A program made the position numbers and the translations under genes. From positions 1 through 64,000 of the forward strand of contig JAIVFJ010000004.1 in the NCBI GenBank assembly GCA_025765615.1: a stretch of DNA of 64,000 bases. The letters are read 5' to 3'. This stretch comes from Zopfochytrium polystomum (taxonomy: Eukaryota; Chytridiomycota; Chytridiomycetes; Chytridiales; Chytridiaceae). Shown here piece by piece: positions 33,829-48,259 of this stretch; positions within the stretch are counted from its first letter, which is position 1; every line of letters starts with the position of its first letter. The notes below the pieces were generated by a model, which was given only the letters and a program-made list of their open reading frames with translations, was not told the DNA's origin and did not search any database.

Positions 33829-34588
33829 GACGCTGCGAGGTCGGAGGCCTAGCTTGGCGGCGCGGGGTCAAACGGGAGGGTCCGGCGACGAGGCCGGAGG
33901 GCGAGAAGGAGAAGGAAACGAGGGAGGAGGGGGGGCAGCATAGACGTAGGAGGTGGGGGGTTTCTCCAGGGAAAGTAGAAGCAAGACCGTTGGGCAATGC
34001 GTGATGATTGGCAAATTTGAATAACGCGGGGTACGCCGCACCCGCGGAGGCCGCGAAAGCCATAATTTTTGAAAGAGTCTCACAGGGAGAAGAAGGGCAG
34101 TTCCCAGGGAGTCTTGAGGCAGGAACGACGACTCAGTTTGTTTGATTCCGTCTGTGGAACCCGCAGTGTGCGGAAACGTTGTTTCAGTATTATATCTTGC
34201 GTCAGAATTTTGGGAGAGAACTCATTGCAAATACTCGATATTTCCGGATGCCTATGTGCATGAGAGTTTCCCTCCTTTGCTCGAATCGCAGCAACAATAT
34301 TGATACTACTTAGTATATTTCTACTCAGTCTGTCCGCATACATACCCTCTGAAGCATCAAAGTTTTCGTTCCCATTAAGAGTCCATATCAGCACACCCAT
34401 ACCGACAATATTACGTCGCGATGTTGGAAAAGCGGTAATACAGGGGTTGGGCAACAAATAGCAGCCCTATCGCAATACAATTATGGCGGTATGGTATTGG
34501 AGCAATTTCAATCACAAAACTCTTACTTTCTTATCGTAAGTCACTTTGTTTATTGACGCGCGTCGTCCCAAAAGGTTCTTTTGATTCT

Positions 34589-34632
<44 letters not shown>

Positions 34633-34778
34633 CGTGCGTGAAAGTGCTTCTTCCTTGTCATCACAACGACCACCAAGCATTTATTCATTCAGTGAATATC
34701 AATTCAACAAGCCAAATATTTGCTCTCGCCACACACACACTCGCGCAAGCAGTGCAGCCTCCTCGGCACTCTCCAGTA
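33829..34778. other. Intergenic DNA between channel and TUG gene
   Basis: Contains a (CTGT)n tract at about 34590-34632. Minus-strand frames (34457-34080 and 34063 downward) look partly protein-like but have no recognisable domain or consistent splicing, so I do not call them genes. The last 100 bp are likely the leader of the TUG gene. Confidence 0.45.
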
Positions 34779-35802
34779 ATGGCGTCCAACGTGACGGTCG
34801 AGCTCGACGGCGAGCCGCTCAAGCGCACGTCGGTCAAGACGACCCCCAACATGGCCCTCAAGGCCGTCGCCGTCGCCGCATGCGAGCGACTCAAGCTCGA
34901 TGGCAGCGTCGACGCTTACCGCCTCAAGTGAGTGGAGAGTGGAGAGCGTCGAACGACCGACCGCACTCCACGACTGCATGCTGCTGCTACTAACCACTAA
35001 CCCACCCACGCACCCACACATACATACATACGTACATACATGCAGATACCAAAAGAACTTTCTCGACCTGTCCCTCTCGGTCCGCTTCGCCAACCTGCCC
35101 GCCGGCGCAAAGCTCATCCTCGTCCGGCAAGCATCCTCCTCCTCCTCCTCGTCCTCCAACCCCGCCGCCGCCGCACCCCAGCCACGCGTCCAGCAAGTCT
35201 CGATCGCGCTGCAGACGGAAGAAGGGGCGCGGCTGCTGGGCAAGTTCCCCAACAACGTGTCGTTCTGGGCCGTCATGCGGCACTTTGAAGGGCTGGATCC
35301 GCAGCTGAACCTGACGCGCCGCGAGGCCCCGCCGCCCCAGAAGGACCGATCGGGGATTCCAAAGGCGCTGCACGCCATCGCAGAGGCCGGCAGGCTGGCC
35401 GCGCCAAAGGTCTACCTGCAGCCCACCATCGTTCTAATGACCCGCGAGGTAAGCATCACAGCTGGTCCGTGATCCTCCTTTCCCTGCAGCTGCGCCGCAT
35501 ATACATTCGCTTCAGATACTCCCCACTCTCCTTTGGAGGGTGGCTTAGCCTTGACCACTCGACGACCTCACCGATCGCTAATTCCCTCTCCTACCCCCAC
35601 CACCCGCAAGTTCTCTTCGATCGAGGTTCTGCGATCAACGACGCTGATGGATGCGGGGCTTCAGACTGGAAGCTCGATGCTGCGCTTGCTGTACAAGTAC
35701 ACGGACGAGCCGCTCGCGACATTCCTCCCGCAGATACAGGCTGCCGACGACGCGGCTGCTTCCGCCTCGAAGCCGCAGCCGGCGGCGCCGCCAGCAGCTC
35801 CA

Positions 35803-35833
<31 letters not shown>

Positions 35834-36839
35834 CGACCCCAACCGCCGCTCCTCCACCCGCCGCCGCAAGACCGGCACCGGCAGATGTACGGCCGCCGGC
35901 CGCCGCCGCCGCCGCCACCGCCATCGAAGAGCCGAACAGAGACTCTTCGAAAAACCCCCCGGCTGCGGTCGCTGACACCGTGCGGTCGCCGGAGGGCGCA
36001 TCTGTTGTTGCTGCCGCTTCGTCACCTCCCGCTGTTTCCGACGGCGGCGCGGTTCGCGAGCACTCGCGCGGCAGAGGCAGACGACGCAATGGACACTTCA
36101 GGAGGCGAATATGCGTCGACCACGAGCGGCGCGCAGGGTGCTGCGGCGGCGGGGGCGGCGGCACCAGCGCCGGCCGCGGCGATGAACGTTTCCGCCACTG
36201 AATTCGACAGGGGTCTCAAGTTTTTCAAACCGCCGCCGGACACGGCTCCCGTCGCAAGTGCGTCGTCGCCGTCGTCCCCCCCGCCCTTTTCTTCCGTCGT
36301 CACACACTAACCTCGCCTTTTCCATCTTGCAATTTTTTGTTTAACCCAAGTCGACCTCCCCGACTCGTTTTTCGAGCTGACGTCGGCCGAGATCAAGGCG
36401 CTCATGCAGAGCAGCAAGGCGCGCGCGGAGGCGGCGGCGAACGCGCCGTTGATGACCAAAGCGCTGCGGGAGCGGGAGGACGAGTTGAGACGGCAGAAGC
36501 ATCCCAAGGTTCGTTGGTTTGTTTTTTTTTTTTTTTTTTGTTCATTTTTCCAACGGGATGGAGGAATTTCAAGACTTGAAACGGCAAGCGCTCACCCACC
36601 CACTTCTAAATCCCTATCCCCTTGTGCATTGATCTTCTGGGTTGTCCCCCGCCCGACTCGCACGTCAACCCCCTTCCCCCTTCTCACCAGACACTGATCC
36701 GCGTCCGCTTCCCCGACCGCACGACGCTGCAAGCCGCGTTCCTGTCGAATGAACCAGGTACGGTACTCTCTCAAAACTCGACGAAACACAAACAAACAAG
36801 CAATGTTTACTATTTTTCCCTCTCTCGCTGTCTCTCTAC

Positions 36840-36877
<38 letters not shown>

Positions 36878-37098
36878 CAAGTCGGCGCAATCTACGCGCT
36901 CGTGCAATCGCACCTGGCCGACGCGTCGCGCGCGTTCGTGCTGTACACGCCGCCGACGCAGGTGTACGCGGACTCGCGCGACGACGTTGTGGAAGGCGCG
37001 GCTGAGCCCGGCAACGATGCTGCATTTCCGGTGGGACGGCAAGGCCGGGGGTTGGTGCCGGCGGCGCCGGCGGCGACGGTTTGAGTATTTTTGCTGTG

Positions 37099-37163
<65 letters not shown>

Positions 37164-37729
37164 TTTTCTTAATGTTGTTGTTGTTGGTGACCAACCAACT
37201 GACGACTCTGGACTTCCCCCGAAAACAAACGCACACACGAAACACACGCACACGAAACGTACACCAGCGTACCTCTCTCCCGCGGCGCAGGCGCAGATGC
37301 AAGACTTTCCGGTGCCAGTGGAGGAGGCGGCGGCCAGCGACGCAGCAGGGGCGGCAGCGGCGGCGGCGGTTGTGGGGAGGATACCGGGGTTACCTCCGGC
37401 GGGTCTGGAGCCGCGAGGGCGGACGGTGGGTGGCGGCGGCGGCGGCGGCGGCGGCTCGGGCAGCGGGGGGCGCGATGGACGTGGACAACCACAACGGCGG
37501 TGGTGGTGGGGCGGGAAGGAGCGGGGGTGCGGGCGAGCGCAAGGTGCCAAAGTGGTTCAAGATTGGTGAGTGGTTTGATGTTGTTGTTGTTGATGCTTTT
37601 ATTTATTTTATTTTTTCTTTTTTTCTTTCTGTTTTTTTTTTTGTTTTGCGCGCCCCTCCAGTGCGAAGGACTAACAGAGAAGGGACCACACACACCACTA
37701 TGAAAAAACAACCAAATACAGGCAAGTGA
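34779..37729 (+). CDS. TUG/ASPSCR1-like UBX-domain protein (p97 cofactor)
   Basis: In animals this family tethers vesicles and regulates p97/Cdc48 hexamers. Exons: 34779-34927, 35046-35448, 35611-36257, 36351-36508, 36691-36757, 36882-37050, 37272-37565, 37662-37729. The N-terminal TUG ubiquitin-like domain (VELDGEPLKRTSVKT, DLSLSVRFANLPAGAKLILV) begins at the ATG. Next are EGARLLGKFP, an Ala/Pro/Ser linker and DLPDSFFELTSAEIKAL. The UBX domain spans exons 5-6 (IRVRFPDRTTLQAAF, AIYALVQSHL, FVLYTPPTQVY, LSPATMLHFRWD). The tail ends KVPKWFKI plus a short basic exon, as in animal TUG. Three +1 frame changes are needed, near 36040-36075, 36970-36990 and 37400-37500. The second falls inside the UBX fold. 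An AATAAA lies at 37834-37839. Confidence 0.85.
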
Positions 37730-37833
37730 TAGAAAGAGGAAACATACGACTCCGGCCCTCATCCTCTCGTCTCCTTCCCCCCCCCTCCATCACCGTCAGG
37801 GAGCTTCAACACTTTTCCCCTTGGCCCTTGAGA

Positions 37834-37839
37834 AATAAA
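37834..37839 (+). terminator. Polyadenylation signal of the TUG-like gene
   Basis: AATAAA about 105 bp after the stop codon, in A-rich DNA that leads into the convergent gene. Confidence 0.5.
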
Positions 37840-38362
37840 AGGGTGCAAGATTAAACACAGAAAGAAAAACAGAAAGAAAAAAAAAAGTCATTTCAAGCGT
37901 CGCATTGCGGCGCTGGACTCCTCTTTCTCCTTTTTTTTTTTTTTTTTTTTTTTTTTTCTTCATTCCGAGGGGAAGTGCGAAAAGTAACTTGATCAAGTCC
38001 AAGGAGAGCGAGAGAGAGAGAGGTGGGAGGGTTTGGGAGAGAGAGAGAGAGAAGAGAGCGAACGAAACCAACTAAAAACAGCAAAATGACAGCACAGCAA
38101 CACCGAACACACACCGACACACACACACACACACACAATCACGCTCCAACACAGCGCCAACTTTCTCAAAACGAAAACCACTCCTGCGCCTCGGTCCTCG
38201 GCAGCGGATCGTCGCGCCCAAGCACGCGGACGAGCGGCCGCCACCGTCCCCGCCCCCGCCCCGGCCATTGGTCCTCCCGCTGTCGTCCGTAGTCTGCCGG
38301 GTAGCGGCTGCGGCAGCCCGGCGGCGCGGCGGCCCACCCGAGGTCGGGTGGGTCGGTCCAAT

Positions 38363-38446
38363 CTAAGAGCGGGTCGACTGACGAGTCGTCGTCGTCGTCG
38401 TCGCTCGAGGAGTCCGCGCAGTTGCCCTCGCCGCCGGCAAACTCGA

Positions 38447-38477
<31 letters not shown>

Positions 38478-40999
38478 AAGGTCGACGCGGACGTCGCCCG
38501 CGGGGCCGGGGCCGAGGCTGGCGCGGGGGGCTTGGGCGAGAGCGGGTGCGGTGGCGGCGGCGGCGATGCCGCGCGCGGGCGCGTGCCGGCGACGGTGACA
38601 GCAAGGGCAGCGTGGCCTGCTGCGGCGGCGGTGCCGGAGGCGGCGGAGACGGCGACGACGGCGGGTGGGACGCCGTACGCGGTGCGGCGGCGGCTCTGTT
38701 TGTGGCCGCGCGGGCGGCGCGCGGCGGCAACGGCGGCGGCGGCGGTGGCGGGTGACGGGACGTGGGCGACGGGTGTGTTTGGCGGGGAGAGCGAGCTCGG
38801 GACGGTGTCGCGCGACGACGACGACAAGTGCAGCGGTGGCGAGGAGCCGACAAAGCGCTCGCCGTCCGTGAGTCGGGCATCGTCGTCGTCGTCGTCGTCG
38901 TCCTCCTCCCCGTCAAAGTCGCCACCGTCGTCGTCGTCATCGCTTTCGCTGCTTCCCCCGGCGTTCACACCATCCTCGCCTGCTTCGCCACGATCGTCAA
39001 CTTCCATTTGGACCTCCCAGACTGCCGCTGTACCGTCCCTCACCCTTTCAACTCCGCTGTCCTCATCCCCTGGACCGACGGCCTTCTGCTGCTCGTCAGG
39101 CTCCTGAAGGCCGGAAGTCAAAGTGAAATGCAAATCCAAGCCGCTAAGGGCCGCCCCGGCCGCTCGCAACGCTTGCTTTTTTGGCTGCCGCCGCGGAGGC
39201 GAAGCCATGCGCAGCTCCTGCTTGCCGTCAAGTCGCTGGGCAAGCACCGAACTGGGAGACATTTTTCCGGGCTGTGTGCTAGACAGCAACCCGTCCCCAA
39301 CTGCAGCGGCGACGGGCAAAGATGGAATCGACGGTGCTACTACTCGACTTACGCCAGGGCTGCGAGTGTCTGGAACAATCGAGCCTCCATCGGCAATGGC
39401 AGCAGCATCCATTGCCATGGGCTCAACAGGCCCAGCGGATTCCGTTTCTGTACCTGCCTCCAGCTGAAGAGATCCTCCGGTGCCGACGACCGGCGACGCC
39501 ATGCGGACGTCCTCATCAGCAGTTACCTCAGCGGGGCGCGTTGCCGTCGTCGTCGTCGTCATTGTGATTAACGCCTTCGTGGTGATGGTCGTCGTCTTCC
39601 GCCCGGTCGACTCCCCGCACTACAGCGCTCCTCGCATTCCGCGCCGCGGCGGGCCAGTCGTCGCGGTCCGAGTCGAATCCCGTGGCGCTGAACGCGTCCA
39701 GTCCAGCAAGGACCTCGTCGAGGTCCTGCGGCTCGTCGAGCTCTAGGACTGGCGAGAGGGGCGGGAGCATTGCGGTGTCGGCGTGGCGGTCAAGCAAGCC
39801 GGCGAATGCGGCGGCTGCCGCGGCCGGGCAGTCGGCAGCGTTTGTGGCGGCGAGTGGGGCGCGGTTGTTGGCATTCGCAGCGGCGGCCGCCGCCGCGAAC
39901 TGCCGAGCGCGTTCGCGCTCGCGCAGCCACGTCAGGCTGCGGGTGCGGGACTCGATGCTCAAGTCTTCTTCTGACTGGCCCTCCAGGACCGGGGAGAGGG
40001 TGGGGCGGACAGCGAGCGGGGCGGCGGCGGCGGCGGAAGCGCGGGGAAGGGAGGCCGGGGAGCGGGGAGGCGGAGGACGCGCGGGGGAGTTGGCTGCGGC
40101 GGTCGGGGTGGTGGTGGGGCGGCGGCGGGGTTGCCGGGACTGCGCGGGCGGGGAGGGAGCGGTCGGGCGGGGGCGGTGCGCGGGCGGAGCGGGGTGCGGG
40201 CGGTCTTTGGCGGGTGGATCGACGGCTGTGCGGAGAGGGGCGACCGGTGCGTGTTGGTCTTGTCTGATAGCGCGCGGCGGGGCGGCTTTGGCGCTGCATG
40301 GGGAGGTGTGAGTTTGTGTTCGTGACAGTACGTGGGAACATGGTGTGTGGTTGTTAGGTCATGCAAGAGCGGAGTGGAAAGGGAGGAGCGGGCTCATCCA
40401 TGAGCGAGAGAGTGATGAGAGACGCACCGTTCGCACTACCAAGGGCGGTAGGTTGATTGTTCTTTGCTCTCGCCGACGACGAGGCGAGCAAGGCATCGAG
40501 GGTGGGCGTGGTGGTTGCCGCCGTATTCGAATTCATCATCGCCAAGCCTCCGCTCAAGTTCTCCGAGTTAAATTTGCTATGCCCAGCACCACCACCACCA
40601 CGACCACGAGCAGTTTCATCCGCAGCGCCACCACCACTTAGAGGCGAAGGAGGCGACGACTCGCCAAAGCTCCTCGGCGGCAAGCGCCACTGCGCCAACA
40701 AGCTCGTCGGTGCGTCGGCGGCGGCGGGTGGTGGAGGTTGACCGGAGCGAGCAGCGGCCGCGTGGCGCCTGTTTGCGGAGCTATACGTGAAAGGGCGGTT
40801 CGAAGAGAGCGGCCGCTGCTGCTGCCGCTGCAGCTGAGCGGCGGGCGATGCAGAGCCAGACCAGGAGGACATAGGCGACAGCTGCAAGGGTCGCTGCGGC
40901 GGCGGCGAGGGCGGCGAGGGCGCCGGCGGGGGGGTACGTTGACGGTGGTGGCGGTGGTGGCGGTGGTGGCGACGGCAGCAGCAGGAGGCGGTGTGGCAT
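38363..40999 (-). CDS. Unknown single-pass membrane protein with Ser/Pro/Gln and acidic low-complexity tail
   Basis: No family recognised. An ATG at 40999 opens a Pro-rich stretch and one strong membrane segment (LAAVAYVLLVWLCIARR), followed after a +1 frame change by a Gln/Ser-rich part (40887-40450). An intron probably runs from a GTGCGT donor near 40427 to an acceptor at about 40299 (CCATGCAG). The next part is Pro/Arg-rich (APKPPRRALSDKTNTHR). It then contains LSPVLEGQSEEDL and a parallel LSPVLELDEPQDLDEV, an internal repeat, and ends in an acidic region (SESDDDDDGGDFDGEE) and a basic tail. Two further frame changes (one -1/+2 at about 40000, one +1 in a GAC run near 39550) are needed. 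It may be a cell-surface or plasma-membrane regulator with a cytoplasmic tail. The model is approximate. Confidence 0.45.
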
Positions 41000-41553
41000 G
41001 CCCCTCCCCGTGGGACCTTTCTGTGAGAGCGAGGCGGGTTGCGGGGGGGGGGAATGGCGGATCGAGCTCAAAGTGCGCTAGTACAAGTGGGCTAGGCGTT
41101 TGAGAGTGGCGGGGGCAAGGGGGGAATGAGGCAAGTCGAGCAAAAGTGTTTGTGTGAGGAACGGGCTGGGATAAAGGATGAGGATGATGTGGCGTGGAAA
41201 GGGTGTGGAGGTGATTGAGACGTCCGGGTTTGTCCGACAGGCATTTGACAAGTTACGCTCTCAGGAAAGTCCGAACGTCTGTTTTGTGACCTTTTGCAAA
41301 AGAGATGCTCTCACTGATATGTAAATACAGTCCAGAAAACATTCATAATCTCGCCCAGCGTTGGGAACAAAAAAGGAGAGTGCGTTTACTTGCTCGTTGT
41401 TCAACTCGTGGCGGCAAAGGACAGAGGAAAAAAGTAGAAAGAAGAAAGAAAGAAGCAACGTAGTTGCAAGGCCGAAAAAAAAAAAAGAAACACCAAATCG
41501 GGAACCAACCCCCCAACACCCCCATCAATCCATCCGCCGAAACCAACCAACCA
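41000..41553. other. Intergenic DNA between two minus-strand genes
   Basis: The 3' region of RPA43 and promoter of the unknown membrane protein. Apart from short purine-rich runs nothing can be supported. Confidence 0.4.
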
Positions 41554-42760
41554 TCAAGCGACGCTCTTCTTCGCCTTCTTCCGCGGCTTCGTGTCATCCG
41601 CTGCAGCCGGCGTCGCTACGGACGCCCCCTCCGACAAGCCGCCGCCGCCGCCGCCCTCCCCCGCACCCGCGACGCCGTCCTCCGCCTCTACCGCGTGCGC
41701 CTTGCGCTTCTTCCCGGCCGCCTTGACGGCGACAACCGGCGTCGCCGGCGGCGCGTCGTCCACCGCCGCCTCTATCTTCGCCGCCTCTGCCACCACCACC
41801 GCCTTTGGCGTCCCCGCCTCCTCGCCCTTCTTCTTCTTCTTCTTCTTCGGCGCGACGCCGCTCTCCGTCTTCACAACCGCCGGCCGCAGCGGCTGGTCCA
41901 TGTCCACGTCCCCCGCGGCCCCGTCACCGCCTTCGCCGCCTTCGCCTTCACCGCCGCCGCCGCCGTTCGCCGCGTCCGCGCCGTTGTGCGCCGCAGCCGC
42001 CGCCGCCGCCTCGGCGGCCGCCAACATCCGCAAGGTCTTTGCCTCGTTCTTGATAAACCTCTTAAATTTGGGCGGTTGCCTCGCGGCCGGCTGCGTGGCG
42101 GGGGGAGCGGCCTCGGGCCGCTGGGTGAGGGTGGACTCGTCCTCGACGACGACGATGCCCGTGTCGGTCGGGTGGGTCGTGAGGGAGCCGGAAATGGTGA
42201 GCATGCCGTTGATGGTGGGGAGGCTGAGGGTTTTGTTTTTTTTGGTTGGTTGGGTTGGTTGTTGGAGGTTGTCGGCCTTACAAAAAAAGTGAATTACTCA
42301 ACTCGACCACCGTAAACCTAATCAGCACGCCCGGTTTGACGACAGAGTCGAGGCCGCTCGCGTGGCGCCATACGCGCAAGGCAGGGCGCCACGCAAACTC
42401 TGGTTTCCGAATTTGGTCGGCCGGGATGGACGCGTTGAAGGTGCCGTTGACGAGCAGGCCAATGTGGTCCTTTGACACTTTGTTGACAGTGCCGACTGTT
42501 GGGGGGTTTTTTTTTTGTTTGATTCCGTGGGAGATATCTCGTGTTAGAGGGGGGAACTAAAAAAAAAAAAAAAATCAACCAAGAGTGGAATTGCACCAAT
42601 GGTCCGGCCCTTTTGCGGCGAAAACAGGGTGTGAAAGTGACTCGGAGGTGGAAGTGGAAGTAAGGGCTGTCGTTGATGATTTTCGCTGCCTGTTCCTCGA
42701 TGCGCACGTCCGAGTAGGCGACGAGGACGCCGTCCAGCTCCGGCATGTACCTAAAACATT

Positions 42761-42795
<35 letters not shown>

Positions 42796-43253
42796 GCGGT
42801 AGTTGGTTTGGTTCAGTTGACAAGAACGAAAAAAAGAAAGAAAGAGGTGTGATTTCACTTCATCAGCAGCCTCGACAGCAGCTCGTGGATGCCTTTCCAC
42901 ACGTTTCCGGCAAAGATGGGGGGGAGGTGGACAAAGAGGCGAGCGGTGACGACGCGGTAGTGGGTGAGCGTAGTTGGGGCGACGGGGGCGGCGGGAGCGG
43001 TGGGTGGGTCGACGACCACGACCGGTGTCGTGGCCCCTGCTGCCGCTGCCGGCTTCTTGGGCTTTGCGGTGGCGCCTGCGGCGATCTGTGCGCTGCTGTG
43101 GGATTTACCATTGCTGGTGCTGCTGCTGCTACTGCTACTGCTGGCGGCGGCGGCGGCGGCGGCTGCTGCGGGCTGGGGCTCCTTCTTGACCTTCTTTGGC
43201 GGCTTGCTGCTCCCGTCCGCGGCGGCGGCCGCTGCATTGGCGGGTTTCGCCAT
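41554..43253 (-). CDS. RNA polymerase I subunit RPA43-like
   Basis: A stalk subunit of RNA polymerase I, acting in the nucleolus and pairing with RPA14 in yeast. Exons: 43253-42859, 42750-42597, 42495-42282, 42223-41554. After an Ala/Ser/Lys-rich start come LTHYRVVTARLFVHLPPIF, KYMPELDGVLVAYSDVRI and IINDSPYFHFHL. Then come LFSPQKGRTI and VGTVNKVSKDHIGLLV, followed by NGTFNASIP, the OB-fold signature of RPA43. The tail is Lys-rich (KKKKKKKGEE, KPRKKAKKSVA), a nucleolar-type basic end. Exon 2 needs a -1 (or +2) change within CTTTCACACCCTG near 42645 to keep the conserved domain. All junction phases otherwise agree. The length, about 475 residues, exceeds yeast RPA43 because of low-complexity additions. 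Confidence 0.85.
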
Positions 43254-43592
43254 GTCAAAAAGTGGACAAACAACGAAAGAAGCAAAAAGACGGACCAGCG
43301 GCTGACAAGGGCGAAAAAGCTAATACAACACTCCAAACCCCGTCAAGGAAGTATCATTTGCAGATATGGACGACTGAAAATGAAACAAAGTTCCTCCAAC
43401 CAACGGTTGCCCAAACGACCTTCATTTGTTACGCGGTAAACGCCGTTACTGCGCTTCCCTTTTTGATTGTTCAAAGCGATCCTCATTTCTTTATTGATTT
43501 CAGCAGACTGTATACAACTGATTGCCCCAACACCACGGGTCCTCCATTTTTCGCGGGGTCCTCTGATGACGTATTCGAGTCCTCAGTGTGTG

Positions 43593-43626
<34 letters not shown>

Positions 43627-44269
43627 CGATGCGGCACGTACTTTGCAGTAAGTAGTAATAAGCATCATCTGCTTGGGCGGGCCTTCGCGCCCCCACTTCG
43701 CCCCCACCACTTTGCGCCTCGCATCCTTTTCTTGTTTCCTGTTTTTTTTTTTTATTCGCTTTCCCACCCACGAAAAAAGGGACTTCCGCACCGCACTCCG
43801 TTTTTCGCTCCGCACGATCATTCATACCCCATTCCAATCTGCAGCGGGATCATCAAATCAGGTCACGCGAAGCTCACGAGGGCATGGGGGCAACCTGTTG
43901 GGGTCAGTCAGGCAAGTGACGTCACCCGGTCGCCGCTTCAGTGTGTGTGTGGGTGCTCCCGTGACTGTGAGCGCGCCCCTATTTCGCGCCTCGGGGATTC
44001 GTCACGAGAGAGACGAACAAACGACGTCATTCTGAACGCGACGGGGTGCCCCCCGTGTCTCTCTCCTCTCTCTCTCTGTCGCTCTGTCTCACTCACCCAC
44101 TCTCCATGTCTCTCTCTCTCTCTCTCTCTGTCTCTTTCTCTTTTCCTTCTCTCTCAACCCCACAGGCTGGCAGCGTCTGTCTCTGCGTGCGCCTGTCTGC
44201 TTCACACTACAAATGAAACCCGAATTGGCGAGAAAGAAGAAAAAAAAAAAAAAAAAGAAGAAAAGAAAA
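43254..44269. promoter_or_regulatory. Shared upstream region of divergent RPA43 and MAPK genes
   Basis: The two start codons face away from each other across about 1 kb, so promoters for both must lie here. It contains a (GT)n tract at 43589-43624, a T-run at 43742-43752, a TC-rich tract near 44070-44150 and an A-rich run just before the MAPK ATG. No specific promoter element can be named. Confidence 0.5.
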
Positions 44270-47247
<2,978 letters not shown>

Positions 47248-47496
47248 GAAAAAAAATTCGAAGGGACGGAGGTTGGTTGGACGAGTCCTGGCTTTTGGTG
47301 GAAGGGGTTGCGAGGGGTAGTAAAAAAAAACGGATGGAAAAAAAAAAAATCAAGGTTGCGCGAACCCCTACCGAGGCAGCTCGTCGAGTGTGCCGACGCT
47401 GTGGAGCAGACGTCTTCTTAATGTTCTCTCTCTTTCTCTCTCATTTCTCTCTCTTGTCTCTTTGCCTCTTGCAGTTTCACCCGTGACGGTGCCCAT

Positions 47497-47502
47497 AATA
47501 AA
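47497..47502 (+). terminator. Polyadenylation signal of the MAPK gene
   Basis: AATAAA about 250 bp beyond the MAPK stop and 190 bp before the next start codon. The interval from 47248 to 47688 otherwise holds only pyrimidine-rich leader or trailer DNA. Confidence 0.5.
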
Positions 47503-47688
47503 TACAGTTTGTTTCCAATTAAATATTTGAGCTTCCCTTTACCACTCGCTTCACGCGTCGCCCGGATTTGCGCTCATTCGTTTGTCCTTTGTTGTCCGAG
47601 TGCATTAGTCCAGTCCTTTCTCTACAGCCTTTTTCGCCCCACCCAAAGACAAAAAAAAAGAAACGAAAGCGGGGGACTCAACTCTGCC

Positions 47689-48217
47689 ATGTCAGCCGAG
47701 GGCCTCGACGCCATCGTCAACGTGCAGCAGCGGCCGGCGATCGTCGCCGCGCAGCTGTACGCCTGGTGCGAGCGCGCCCTCGCAGCCGCGGACCGCCAGA
47801 ACGCTTTCTACTTTTTCTTCCCGACCCTCTGCTCGTTCCTGTTTGGCGCCGACGCCGTCTCGATGTGCGTGCTGGAGATTGACCGGATTTTTTGGGGGAG
47901 GCCTGCCTGAACAGCGAGAGTGCAAAGGGCAGAGAGAGACTTGCGGGAAGGGGTTGCGCCTCTACCCGCGGAAAAAACGAACGGGAGGTCCTCGAACACG
48001 TTACTAACCCCTTCCCCACCGCCCTCGTGCGATTCCAAAACCTCCCACACACACACGACAGAGGCGTGTTCCGGCGGCAGCTCGACGACCGCGACGCGAG
48101 CGCGCTGTGCGCGCTGCTGTCCCCGCAGAGCCCGTTTTTCCGGTTGGTGTTGCGGCTGTCGATGGATCCGTCCATGCTGTACGAGATTGCGCTGGACAAG
48201 CTTCCCGTGAGTGTGCT

Positions 48218-48259
<42 letters not shown>

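Noticed and set aside
34080..34457. Minus-strand frame of 125 codons between the channel and TUG genes
   Set aside because: Partly protein-like, but no domain, partner exon or start context was found; kept as intergenic.
35661..36164. Minus-strand frame with an Asp run opposite the TUG linker
   Set aside because: Antisense of TCG/GCC codon tracts in the TUG-like exon; no independent support.
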